Source: Aedoeadaptatus ivorii (GTDB taxonomy: Bacteria > Bacillota > Clostridia > Tissierellales > Peptoniphilaceae). Taken from it: a stretch of 64,000 nucleotides of DNA. Below, piece by piece: positions 42,990 to 51,770 of this stretch (positions are counted from its first letter, which is position 1; every line of letters starts with the position of its first letter). Where the stretch lies: the NCBI RefSeq assembly GCF_900638585.1, contig NZ_LR134523.1, positions 248,001 through 312,000 on the forward strand, written 5' to 3'. The translations under genes and the position numbers were made by a program. The notes under the pieces are model-generated. The model was not told the origin of the DNA and searched no databases. It saw only the letters and a program-made list of their open reading frames with translations.

Positions 42990-44286
42990 TTGTCATCCTG
43001 AGCGGAGCGAAGCGGAGTCGGCCGCTCCGTTAGCCAAATCAAAGATTTGGACTGCGCGGCATCTGACCTATGACGAAATCGAAGATTTCTGTTAGGTCAT
43101 GAATGCATCTCCGTGGCCTATTGCGGGTCGACTGTTTGCACAGAGCCTACTGCGTGTAGTGTTGCCCGAAAGAGAGGGCGGGTCTTGCGTTTCGGCCATG
43201 CATCTTTGCGTGCCCCGTGTAGGGAGAGAGATCTTTCGACGCGGGGCTTCGCCCCTTGCTCAAGATGACAATAAGGGGAGGGTCGCGAAAAACCACTTGT
43301 CATCCTGAGCGGAGCCGAAGGCGAAGTCGGCCGCACCGTTAGCCAAATCAAAGATTTGGACTGCGCGGCATCTGACCTACGACGAAATCGAAGATTTCTG
43401 TTAGGTCATGAATGGATCTCCGTGGGCTATTGCGGGTCGACAGATTGCACAGAGCCTACTGCGTGTAGTGGTTCCGAAACATAGGGTACGTCGTGCGTTT
43501 CGGGGATGGCTTTGTCGTGTACCCTATGTAGGAAAAGAGATCTTTCGACGCGGGGCTTCGCCCCTTGCTCAAGATGACAATAAGGGGAGGGTCGCGAAAA
43601 AACACTTGTCATCCTGAGCGGAGCGAAGCGGAGTCGGCCGCTCCGTTAGCCAAATCAAAGATTTGGACTGCGCGGTATCTGATCTACGACGAAATCGAAG
43701 ATTTCTGTTAGGTCATGAATGCATCTCCGTGGCCTATTGCGGGTCGACTGTTTGCACAGAGCCTACTGCGTGTAGTGTTGCCCGAAAGAGAGGGCGGGTC
43801 TTGCGTTTCGGCCATGCATCTTTGCGTGCCCCGTGTAGGGAGAGAGATCTTTCGACGCGGGGCTTCGCCCCTTGCTCAAGATGACAATAAGGGGAGGGTC
43901 GCGAAAAACCACTTGTCATCCTGAGCGGTGTCTATTGCGTGCGTTGAGTTCCGAAAGAGAGAGTACGTCGTGCGTTTCGGGAATGACTTCGTTGCATGGG
44001 CCATGTAGGGAACGAGATTCTTCGACTCGGAACTAAAGTTCCTCGCTCAGAATGACAATGGGGGGTGGGTCGCGAAAAACTACTTGTCATCCTGAGCGGA
44101 GCGCAGCGAAGTCGAAGGATCTCCCTAAGCTATTGCGGGTTGACGGATTGCACAGAGCCTATTGCGTGCGTTGAGTTCCGAAAGAGAGGGTACGTCGTGC
44201 GTTTCGGGGATGGCTTTGTTGTGTACCCTATGTAGGGAAAGAGATTCTTCGACTCGGAACTAAAGTTCCTCGCTTAGAATGACAAT
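42990..44286 (+). repeat. Interspersed repeat cluster 5 (five-unit array)
   Basis: Five units stand in tandem, each starting TTGTCATCCTGAGC and ending with the inverted form (GCTCAAGATGACAAT, GCTCAGAATGACAAT or GCTTAGAATGACAAT): 42990-43272, 43297-43581, 43606-43888, 43913-44059 (internally deleted) and 44084-44286. All spacers are 24 bp. Units 1-3 contain the 82-bp nested palindromic segment; unit 5 lacks it. Units 1 and 3 are nearly identical, unit 2 differs more. There is no gene in this stretch; the remaining 44287-44449 holds only the promoter region of the rhodanese gene. Confidence 0.9.
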
Positions 44287-44449
44287 GGGGGCGGCGCGAA
44301 TCGAAGGATTGCACGGCGCCAACTGCGTGTCTTATCACCCAATAGAGAAAACCTCACAAACAAAAACCGCATTTAATTTTCCTATATCGATACGTACCGA
44401 TGGGTTCTGTGGTACTATCGATATATATTCATATACAAGGGGTATATTT

Positions 44450-45550
44450 ATGAAAAGAATTTCGCTCGTGTTGAGCATGTGCCTATTGTTGGTACTTACG
44501 GCCTGCGGTGGCGGACAAAACGCGCCGGCGGAAAACGGCAAGAACGGCGCCAATGCCACGAATGCCGCGGCAGAAAATACCGCGACGGAAGATAAGAAGG
44601 CAGAGGATGCCGAAGCAGCCGATGAGACGACGGCAGCGGTGGATCGCAAGGTGTTTATCGACGCCAAGGAACTGGCGGATCTGCAAAAGAACGAGAAGGA
44701 TCTCGTCATCGTAGAAGCCGCCTGGGGCGAAGGCAAGGACGGTATGTACAGGAAGAAGCACATTCCCGGCGCAATCCATATGAATACCGATTCGATCGAA
44801 GAAGGTCCGGTATGGAATCTGCGTGCCGCCGACGAGCTGGAAAAGGCGTTTTTGGAACACGGCATTACGAAAGACACGCCCGTGGTGGTCTACGGGGAAG
44901 ATACGGGTCGCGACCGCGTGGCCTTTACCTTGCTCTATGGCGGGGTGGAAGATGTGAAGGTGCTCGACGGCAATATCGCTACTTGGGAAGCCGCCGGTTT
45001 TGAAACCGAAACCGATGAAGTCAAGCCCGAAGCGGCCAAGGAATTCGGTACGAAGATACCGGCGCATCCGGAATATGTACTCTCCCTCGAAGAAGTGCAG
45101 GAAAAGCTGAAGGACGACAACTTTAAGCTGGTTTCCATCCGTTCCGAAGAGGAATGGATCGGCAAGACCTCCGGCTACACCTACATCCCCAAGGCGGGCG
45201 AACCCAAGGGCGCGGTATGGGGCAAGTCCGGCGAAGGCAATAGCGGCATGGACTACTACGTAAACGAAGACAATACCCACAAGCCCTGGGACGAGATCGT
45301 GGCCATGTGGAAGGAACAGGGATTCGGACCCGAAAACGACCTTTCCTTCTATTGCGGTACGGGTTGGAGAGCGTGCCTGCCCTGGCTGATGGCGTATGAA
45401 AACGGCGTCGATGCGACCTTGTTCGACGGCGGTTGGAACGAATGGCAAATGCACGACGAACTCGAAGTGCAAGTAGGCGATCCCAAGTCCGACGATGTGG
45501 TCTACACCACGGTGGGAGAACTTTCGAATGACAAAGCCGCAGCGGAATAA
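44450..45550 (+). CDS. Tandem rhodanese lipoprotein
   Basis: A 366-residue exported lipoprotein (signal KRISLVLSMCLLLVLTACGG, lipobox LTAC). A low-complexity A/E/T linker (about 25-65) is followed by two rhodanese domains. The first (about 70-185) has an active-site loop reading YGEDTGRDR, without the catalytic cysteine. The second (about 200-340) has FYCGTGWRACLP with the catalytic Cys. This inactive-active arrangement is typical of thiosulfate sulfurtransferases. AAGGGG lies seven bases before the ATG; a more upstream start (44279) would lie in the repeats. It overlaps the next gene by 23 bp. Confidence 0.9.
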   Translation: MKRISLVLSMCLLLVLTACGGGQNAPAENGKNGANATNAAAENTATEDKKAEDAEAADETTAAVDRKVFIDAKELADLQKNEKDLVIVEAAWGEGKDGMYRKKHIPGAIHMNTDSIEEGPVWNLRAADELEKAFLEHGITKDTPVVVYGEDTGRDRVAFTLLYGGVEDVKVLDGNIATWEAAGFETETDEVKPEAAKEFGTKIPAHPEYVLSLEEVQEKLKDDNFKLVSIRSEEEWIGKTSGYTYIPKAGEPKGAVWGKSGEGNSGMDYYVNEDNTHKPWDEIVAMWKEQGFGPENDLSFYCGTGWRACLPWLMAYENGVDATLFDGGWNEWQMHDELEVQVGDPKSDDVVYTTVGELSNDKAAAE

Positions 45551-45884
45551 GCGCATTGTAACGGGGATCCTCGGCATTTCGATGCTGGGGATTCTCTATT
45601 TTAGCGAGACGAAGATGGGGATGGAGCGACATATGCTCTTTATGGAATACGCCTACGAAAAGGCATTTGTCGGCGGCTTTATCTTCCTGCTCTTTGTCAC
45701 GGGCCTGTTGTATGTGAAGCGGGGGTTCGATAAAGTGACGCTGTCGTCTTCGGCGGTGTGCACGCTCTTCGGGATCTACTTTTTCTTCGATCCGGCGAAG
45801 TTTTTTGCCCCCTATCACTACACGGCGGCGATTTTTTGCCTGCTCTTGGGCGCAAACGAGTTGGTTTGGCCCCACCAGCGGTAA
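45528..45884 (+). CDS. Small membrane protein
   Basis: A 118-residue protein with about four hydrophobic segments (about 9-25, 45-62, 70-88, 92-108) and a basic N-terminus (MTKPQRNKR). I do not recognise a family. Its ATG lies inside the end of the rhodanese lipoprotein gene, with GGGAGAA upstream, so translation is coupled. A role beside the lipoprotein, for example in extracellular sulfur handling, is only a guess from position. Confidence 0.75.
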   Translation: MTKPQRNKRIVTGILGISMLGILYFSETKMGMERHMLFMEYAYEKAFVGGFIFLLFVTGLLYVKRGFDKVTLSSSAVCTLFGIYFFFDPAKFFAPYHYTAAIFCLLLGANELVWPHQR

Positions 45885-45905
45885 ATACAACTGCATAAGG
45901 AAACT

Positions 45906-45941
45906 ATATGAAAAGCCGGTCATTCGGCTTTTCATATTTTA
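45906..45941 (+). terminator. Terminator after rhodanese operon
   Basis: ATATGAAAAGCCG-gtcatt-CGGCTTTTCATAT, a 13-bp perfect stem followed by TTTT. Confidence 0.88.
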
Positions 45942-46029
45942 ATGCAGTAAATTGTAAAAGTGCATAGAATCAAGGCTTGCCCGCGGGAAAAATTGCGGAA
46001 TGGGGTTTCTTTAATTTGCTGACTTAGTA

Positions 46030-46058
46030 TTTACATTGATTTATCTTAACTATATAAT
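46030..46058 (+). promoter_or_regulatory. Promoter of the peptide-scavenging operon
   Basis: TTTACA (46030-46035), 17-bp spacer, TATAAT (46053-46058): a near-consensus promoter in an AT-rich gap. It places transcription start near 46065, downstream of the ATG at 46059, which therefore cannot be the start codon. Confidence 0.8.
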
Positions 46059-46100
46059 ATGCACTGTGAATATAGTTTAGCAGGAGAAAGGAGAAAATTG

Positions 46101-47885
46101 GTGCGACAAAGAGTAGATCGTTTGCTTTCTCTGATGAAAGAAAGAGATATAGACGTTTACATAGTACCTTCCGAAGATTTTCACCAAAGCGAATACGTAG
46201 GCGAGTACTTTAAGGCGCGGGCATGGCTTTCGGGCTTTACCGGCAGTGCCGGCACGGTGGTCGCCACCGCCGAGGAAGTATGCCTGTGGACCGACGGCAG
46301 ATATTTCCTGCAGGCGGAAGAACAGTTGAAGGACACGGGCATTGTGCTGCAAAAGATGGGCCAGCCCGATGTACCGACGATCCTTTCGTATGTCAAAGCG
46401 GCGCTTCCCGAAGGGGGCACGCTGGGCTTTGACGGCCGCGTGATTTCGGTCGCAGACGGCGCGGACTACGAAAAGATCGCAGAATCGAAGGCGGCCTCGA
46501 TCGTCTACAATATGGACTTAATCGACGAGCTGTGGGAAGATCGCCCGGCTTTTTCCGAAAAGAAAGCCTTTTCTCTTCCCGTAGAGATCACCGGCGAATC
46601 GGCGGCGAGCAAGGTAGGCCGCGTACGCAAGGCGATAGACGAAAAGGACGCGGATACGCATATTCTCGCGTCTCTCGACGATATTTGCTGGCTGCTGAAT
46701 ATGCGCGGCGACGACGTATTGTACTCGCCCTTGGTCCTCAGCTATTGCGTGGTGGAGGCGGAGCGCGTCGTGCTCTTTGTGGATGCGGCGAAGCTCAACG
46801 ACAAAATTTACGCGTCTTGGGAAGGGATAGACGTCGAAATCTTACCCTATAACGACGTGTACGCCTTTGTAGAGAATCTTTACGATCGCTCGATTCTCTT
46901 GGATCCGTCCAAGATGAACTACGCCCTCTACGAAAACATCCCCGCAGACAATGCGGTGATCGAATCGGCGAACCCGACGATTTTGATGAAGGCGATGAAA
47001 AACGACGTCGAGCTCGAGAATATGGCGATCGCCCACGTAAAAGACGGCGTGGCGTGGACCAAGTTTATGTACTGGATCAAACACCGCATCGGCAAAGAGA
47101 CGATCACCGAAATCGACGCCTCCGACAAACTCGAGGCGTTTCGCAAGGAACAGGACGGCTATATGTGGCCTTCGTTTGCCCCCATCAGCGGCTATGCGGA
47201 ACACGGCGCCATCGTACACTACGAAGCCGACAGCGAAAGCGACAAGACGCTCGAGCCGAAGGGATTGTATTTGTCCGACACGGGCGCGAACTTCCGCGAA
47301 GGCTCGACGGACATTACCCGTACTCTGGCACTGGGCGAGCTGACCGAAGAGGAGATCTTCCACTTTACGCTCGTCTTAAAGAGCCATATCGGCCTGGCGC
47401 GGGCGGTGTTCCCCTACGGCACGCACGGCTATGCCCTCGACGTGCTGGCGCGCAAGCCCTTCTGGGAAAACCACCTGAACTTCGACCACGGCACGGGCCA
47501 CGGAATCGGGCAACTGCTGAATATTCACGAGGGTCCCACGGGATTCCGCTACAAGATCAATCCGGCAAAAGGCGAACACCATCAAATCGAGCCGGGCATG
47601 ATTATCACCATTGAACCGGGCATTTATATTGCCGGAAAGCACGGCATTCGCACGGAAAACTGCATCGTAGTCAAAGAGACCGAGGCGAACGAGTACGGAC
47701 AATTTATGTACTTCGAACCCATCACGCTGGTGCCCTTCGACATGGATGCGGTGGATGTCTCTATGCTGGATGCCGACGAAATCGCGTATCTTAACGCGTA
47801 CAATCAACGGGTTTTCGACACGATCTCGCCCCACCTCGACGAGGACGAGCGGGAATGGTTGAAAGAATACACCAAAGAAATTTAG
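46101..47885 (+). CDS. pepP: Xaa-Pro aminopeptidase (M24B)
   Basis: A 594-residue cytoplasmic metallopeptidase that releases N-terminal residues before proline. Two creatinase-like N-terminal domains (about 1-295; VYIVPSEDFHQSEYVGEYF near residue 20) precede the M24 pita-bread domain. Its metal ligands are in YLSDTGANFREGSTDITRT, FDHGTGHGIGQLLNIHEGP, TIEPGIY and GIRTENCIVV. The length is that of eukaryote-like long APP enzymes. I use GTG 46101, seven bases after AAAGGAG; the ATG at 46059 lies at the promoter. First gene of pepP-POT-pepQ-pip. Confidence 0.92.
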   Translation: MRQRVDRLLSLMKERDIDVYIVPSEDFHQSEYVGEYFKARAWLSGFTGSAGTVVATAEEVCLWTDGRYFLQAEEQLKDTGIVLQKMGQPDVPTILSYVKAALPEGGTLGFDGRVISVADGADYEKIAESKAASIVYNMDLIDELWEDRPAFSEKKAFSLPVEITGESAASKVGRVRKAIDEKDADTHILASLDDICWLLNMRGDDVLYSPLVLSYCVVEAERVVLFVDAAKLNDKIYASWEGIDVEILPYNDVYAFVENLYDRSILLDPSKMNYALYENIPADNAVIESANPTILMKAMKNDVELENMAIAHVKDGVAWTKFMYWIKHRIGKETITEIDASDKLEAFRKEQDGYMWPSFAPISGYAEHGAIVHYEADSESDKTLEPKGLYLSDTGANFREGSTDITRTLALGELTEEEIFHFTLVLKSHIGLARAVFPYGTHGYALDVLARKPFWENHLNFDHGTGHGIGQLLNIHEGPTGFRYKINPAKGEHHQIEPGMIITIEPGIYIAGKHGIRTENCIVVKETEANEYGQFMYFEPITLVPFDMDAVDVSMLDADEIAYLNAYNQRVFDTISPHLDEDEREWLKEYTKEI

Positions 47886-47894
47886 GAGGAAGAA

Positions 47895-49226
47895 ATGAAC
47901 ACGAAAGTAAAAATGCCCTTCGGCTTTTATGTCGTGTCCCTGGGCTTCTCCATGGAGCGGTTTGCTTTTTATTCCGCGAAGTGGCTGATGACCGTAATGG
48001 TAGCCGCCGCCGTAGTGAACGGCGGTTTGGGATTGACCGATGCCGATGCGGCGAAGATGAGTGCAAACCTCGTCGCCATGACCTATATCGCACCGCTGTT
48101 CGGTGCCTATATCTCCGACCGATGGATCGGCGCACGGTACTTAATACCGGTGGGAATGTTTTTAATGGGCGTCGGCTATCTGATCGGATGGCAGGCGGAT
48201 TCCGCATTGATGATCAATATAATGATTGCGGTGGTCTCCATCGGTACGGGGCTATTTAAGCCGCAGGCGAATGCCTTGACCGGTCGACTCTTCGACGATC
48301 CGAAGATCCTCGATACGGCATTTTCGACGCAATATTCTTTTGTTAATATTGGCTCGTTTATCGGGACCACGATCATCGGCGTCTTGGCGCTGAGCAAGGG
48401 CTACTCCTTTTGCTTCTTGGTCTGTGCCATTATGATGTTTGTCAATACCATCTGGTTTATCTTCGGATGGCGTTATTTGGGCGATGCGGGCAAGCGACCC
48501 TTTAAGGTCGACGAACGCGAGAGCGTGGCGGAGCAAAAAGAAGCGGCCGCTACGGTGAAAAAGCCCTTGACGGAAATGGAAAAGAAGAGAGTGGCTGCGA
48601 TCATTTTGGTATCGGCGTTCTCGACGCTGTTCTGGCTGTTCTGGTACCTGGCCTATATGCCCGTGTACTTCCACTGGAGCGGGGACAACCCGGCGGCAAA
48701 CTGGGTCATTTTCGGCTATGAAGTGCCCACCGCTTGGTTCGACTCCCTTAACGCCCTCTGCTGCATTACCTTCGGACCGATTCTCGGCGCCTTCTGGGCG
48801 CGCCGTGCCAGAAGTCCCCGGGGCGACTTCAATATGTTCCAAAAGACCTCTTTCGGTCTTTTGCTCTTGGGCCTCGCCTATATTATTTTTGCGGTGGCCG
48901 ATATCGCCAGAGGCGACGGTCTCGCCAACTTGGGTTGGATTATCGCCTTCGGGATCGTACTTTCTTTGGGCGAAATGGTATTTTCTCCCTTGGGGAACTC
49001 CTTTATCTCGAAGTTCGCCCCGGCGCGTCTGCTCTCGGTGATGATGAGCGTTTGGACCCTGGCGATCTTTATCTCCGCCAAGACCTACGGCTATCTGTAT
49101 GAGTTTACGTTACAGTTCCCCTTCGCACCGACCTACTTTATCATTGCCGCCATCGCCATTGTGGGGGGCATTATCCTCTATATGCTGAGCGGCCGACTGA
49201 ACAAGCTGGTCAAGGAAGACGAATAA
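47895..49226 (+). CDS. POT family peptide transporter
   Basis: A 443-residue membrane protein with 12-13 hydrophobic segments of the proton-coupled oligopeptide transporter (PTR2/POT) family within MFS. The first helix has SMERFAFYSAKWLM, the family ERFxxY core, although the first Glu of the ExxER motif is not present. GTGLFKPQANALTGRLFDD and FSTQYSFVNIGSFIGT match the PTR2 signature regions. It would import di- and tripeptides for the flanking proline-specific peptidases. It starts 10 bp after pepP with AGGAGGAAGAA. Confidence 0.87.
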   Translation: MNTKVKMPFGFYVVSLGFSMERFAFYSAKWLMTVMVAAAVVNGGLGLTDADAAKMSANLVAMTYIAPLFGAYISDRWIGARYLIPVGMFLMGVGYLIGWQADSALMINIMIAVVSIGTGLFKPQANALTGRLFDDPKILDTAFSTQYSFVNIGSFIGTTIIGVLALSKGYSFCFLVCAIMMFVNTIWFIFGWRYLGDAGKRPFKVDERESVAEQKEAAATVKKPLTEMEKKRVAAIILVSAFSTLFWLFWYLAYMPVYFHWSGDNPAANWVIFGYEVPTAWFDSLNALCCITFGPILGAFWARRARSPRGDFNMFQKTSFGLLLLGLAYIIFAVADIARGDGLANLGWIIAFGIVLSLGEMVFSPLGNSFISKFAPARLLSVMMSVWTLAIFISAKTYGYLYEFTLQFPFAPTYFIIAAIAIVGGIILYMLSGRLNKLVKEDE

Positions 49227-49253
49227 TCGCATTTTCAGGAAAGGAGCATCAGT

Positions 49254-50342
49254 ATGCATAAGGAACGAATCGAACGGGTCGTCGCGAGCATGAAAGAGGC
49301 GGGATATTCCCAAATCATCATCTCCGACCCGGTGGCCATCTTCTATCTGCTGGATCGTTGGATCCACCCCGGCGAAAGGATGCTCGTCCTCTATATCCAC
49401 GAGGACGGCACCGCGAAGCTCGTCATCAACGAGCTCTTCCCCCAAGACGGGGACGTGGGCGTGGAACTCGTGTGGTATAACGACATCGAAGACGGGGTCG
49501 CTGTCCTTTCCGAACATATGAAAGACGGAGAAGTGATCGGCGTGGACAAGAACTGGCCTGCCCACTTCTTGCTCCGCTTGCAGGAGATCTTTCCGGATCG
49601 CAAGTACAAAAACGCCTCCCTTCTGGTGGATAAGATTCGCCAGATCAAAGACGAGGAAGAAAAGGAAATCATGCGCGAATCCTCCCGCATTTGCGATGCG
49701 GTGATGGAAGAGCTGATTCCCTGGGTGGTGAAGGGCCTAACCGAAAAGGAACTCGACGCCAAGACCCGCGAACTCTTTGCTGAACACGGCGTCACCGAAA
49801 TGTCCTTTGACCCGATCACCGCCTATGGCAGGGGCGGTGCCGATCCCCACCACGTCACCGACGATTCCAAGGGAAAGCGCGGCGACAGCGTGGTGCTGGA
49901 TATCGGCGGCTTTTACAAGAACTACGCCTCGGATATGACCCGCACGGTCTTTATCGGCGAAGTGTCCGATAAGGCGCGCGAAGTCTACGAGATCGTAAAA
50001 GAAGCGAATCTTCGGGGCATCGCCGCTGCTAAGCCCGGCAACCGCATGTGCGATGTGGACCTCGCCTGCCGCAACTATATCGAAGAGAAGGGGTACGGCA
50101 AGTACTTTACCCACCGCACCGGCCATTCCATCGGATTGGAAGACCACGAATACGGCGATGTGTCTTCGGTGAACGAAGAGATCATTCGCCCGGGCCAAGT
50201 CTTTTCGGTAGAGCCGGGGATCTATCTCCTGGACGAGGGGATCGGCGTACGGATCGAGGACTTGGTGATCGTCACCGAGGACGGCTGCGAGGTCTTAAAC
50301 CATGTCACGAAAGACCTTATCGTCGTCGACGAGGAGGCGTAA
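49254..50342 (+). CDS. pepQ: Xaa-Pro dipeptidase / aminopeptidase (M24)
   Basis: A 362-residue M24 family peptidase. An N-terminal creatinase-like domain covers about 1-130 and the catalytic domain about 135-360. Metal ligands are in VLDIGGFYKNYASDMTRTVF (Asp pair), HRTGHSIGLEDHEYG (His), SVEPGIYL (Glu) and GVRIEDLVIV (Glu). The size fits PepQ prolidases, which cleave Xaa-Pro dipeptides, though a short aminopeptidase P cannot be ruled out. AAAGGAG precedes the ATG. Third gene of the peptide operon, 2 bp before pip. Confidence 0.9.
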   Translation: MHKERIERVVASMKEAGYSQIIISDPVAIFYLLDRWIHPGERMLVLYIHEDGTAKLVINELFPQDGDVGVELVWYNDIEDGVAVLSEHMKDGEVIGVDKNWPAHFLLRLQEIFPDRKYKNASLLVDKIRQIKDEEEKEIMRESSRICDAVMEELIPWVVKGLTEKELDAKTRELFAEHGVTEMSFDPITAYGRGGADPHHVTDDSKGKRGDSVVLDIGGFYKNYASDMTRTVFIGEVSDKAREVYEIVKEANLRGIAAAKPGNRMCDVDLACRNYIEEKGYGKYFTHRTGHSIGLEDHEYGDVSSVNEEIIRPGQVFSVEPGIYLLDEGIGVRIEDLVIVTEDGCEVLNHVTKDLIVVDEEA

Positions 50343-50343
50343 T

Positions 50344-51231
50344 ATGGTTTCTGTGCGCGAAGGCCGCATGCCCTTTCGGGGTTTCGAAACCTATTACCGC
50401 ATCGCGAATCCCGCGGGCAAAAAAGCGCCCTTGGTGCTGCTGCACGGGGGACCGGGCTCGACCCACAACTATTTCGAGGGATTCGACAAAATCGCCGAGA
50501 CACTGGACCGGCCCATTGTGATGTACGACCAGATCGGTTGCGGCGAATCCGCCACGCCAGGGCATACGGAACTCTATACCGCCGAGGTGTGGATGGACGA
50601 GCTCGACGCCCTCAGGGAACACCTCTCGCTGGACAAAGTGCACCTCTTGGGGCAGTCCTGGGGCGGTATGCTCGCCATCAGCTATATGATCGAGAGAAAG
50701 CCCGCGGGCGTACTCTCGGTCGCCCTCGCCTCGACCCTGCACGCCGCGGAGGTTTGGAAGCAGGAACAGTACCGGCGCATCGAGCACTATATGGCGCCGG
50801 AGGATCTGTCGGTGTTTCATACCGCCGAAAAGACGGGAAACTACGACGATCCCGCCTATCTCGACGCACTGGACCGCTTTATGGACCTCTTCTGCGGGCC
50901 CACGGTGACGGACAATGCCCCCGAATACCTCAAACGCGAAAAGAAAAACAGCGGCGAGGTGTATATCACCGGCTGGGGCGCCAATGAGTTCAGCCCCACC
51001 GGCACGCTCTCGGGCTACGATTACCGGGGACGGCTCCACGAGATCGACGCCCCGGTGCTCATCACCAGCGGGCAGATGGACCTCTCCAGTCCCTATATCT
51101 CCAAGAGTATGCACGACGAGATCGAAGGCTCCCGTTGGGAACTGTTCCCCTACTCCCGCCATATGGCATTTGTGGAGGAAGAGGCGCGCTATTTCGAAGT
51201 GCTCGCCGACTGGCTGAAAGATTTTGCGTAA
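50344..51231 (+). CDS. pip: Proline iminopeptidase (S33)
   Basis: A 295-residue alpha/beta hydrolase that releases N-terminal proline from peptides. The oxyanion motif LLHGGPGSTHNYF (about residues 36-48), the nucleophile in LLGQSWGGMLA (Ser about 107), Asp in ITSGQMDLSS and the C-terminal His in YSRHMAF form the active site. Start ATG 50344 has GAGGAGG upstream and sits 1 bp after the pepQ stop; an upstream ATG (50302) is inside pepQ. It completes the proline-peptide pathway with PepP and PepQ. Confidence 0.92.
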   Translation: MVSVREGRMPFRGFETYYRIANPAGKKAPLVLLHGGPGSTHNYFEGFDKIAETLDRPIVMYDQIGCGESATPGHTELYTAEVWMDELDALREHLSLDKVHLLGQSWGGMLAISYMIERKPAGVLSVALASTLHAAEVWKQEQYRRIEHYMAPEDLSVFHTAEKTGNYDDPAYLDALDRFMDLFCGPTVTDNAPEYLKREKKNSGEVYITGWGANEFSPTGTLSGYDYRGRLHEIDAPVLITSGQMDLSSPYISKSMHDEIEGSRWELFPYSRHMAFVEEEARYFEVLADWLKDFA

Positions 51232-51233
51232 AT

Positions 51234-51263
51234 AAAAAAGACCGCGATTGCGGTCTTTTTTTG
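51234..51263 (+). terminator. Terminator after pip
   Basis: AAAAAAGACCGC-gatt-GCGGTCTTTTTT hairpin directly after the stop codon. Confidence 0.9.
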
Positions 51264-51330
51264 TGTGCAAAATTTTAAGAAAAATCCGGTTCCCGAAGAA
51301 ACGGCGTGTAAATCAGAAAGCGGTAGCGCC

Positions 51331-51726
51331 TTAGCCGGCTACGACCTTTACATAGAATGTGCGGGTGCGCGGGCCGTCGAATTCGCAAAAGTAGATGCCC
51401 TGCCAGGTGCCGAGCAAAAGCCGCCCCTCTGTAATCATTACGAGTTCCGAGGCGCCCACCAAGCTCGATTTAATATGGGCACAGGAATTGCCCTCTCCAT
51501 GCAGGAAATCCGCTTGATGGGGCAGATATCTCGCCAGACCGGTCAAGATATCCCGCTGCACATCGGGATCGGCATTTTCGTTGATGGTGATCGCAGCGGT
51601 GGTATGGGGGCAAAAGATAAGGCAATATCCCTCTCGGCAGCCGCTCTCATCGACGCAATCTGCGACTTTGCGCGTGATGTCTATCATCTCTTCGGATTCG
51701 GTGGGAAGGGAAAAACGTTTCAGCAT
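51331..51726 (-). CDS. YjbQ family protein (UPF0047)
   Basis: A 131-residue protein of the YjbQ/UPF0047 family. The conserved signature is FCPHTTAAITINENADPDV with metal-binding-type His and Asp (about residues 39-57), followed by HGEGNSCAHIKSSLVGASE and the C-terminal LGTWQGIYFCEFDGPR. Members show weak thiamine phosphate synthase activity, but the true role is not settled. It is monocistronic or read with the upstream pst genes (44 bp after pstB), and GAAAGGAACTGAT precedes the ATG. Confidence 0.92.
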   Translation of the reverse strand: MLKRFSLPTESEEMIDITRKVADCVDESGCREGYCLIFCPHTTAAITINENADPDVQRDILTGLARYLPHQADFLHGEGNSCAHIKSSLVGASELVMITEGRLLLGTWQGIYFCEFDGPRTRTFYVKVVAG

Positions 51727-51770
51727 ATCAGTTCCTTTCGCATAGATACATGAATCGGGGTTGGTGTCGA

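Noticed and set aside
42990-44286. CRISPR array
   Set aside because: Units are 150-285 bp with conserved 24-bp linkers, not 25-40 bp repeats with unique spacers, and no cas genes are present.
46059-46100. ATG 46059 as the pepP start
   Set aside because: It overlaps the end of the -10 box, so it would not be transcribed; GTG 46101 has a proper ribosome site.
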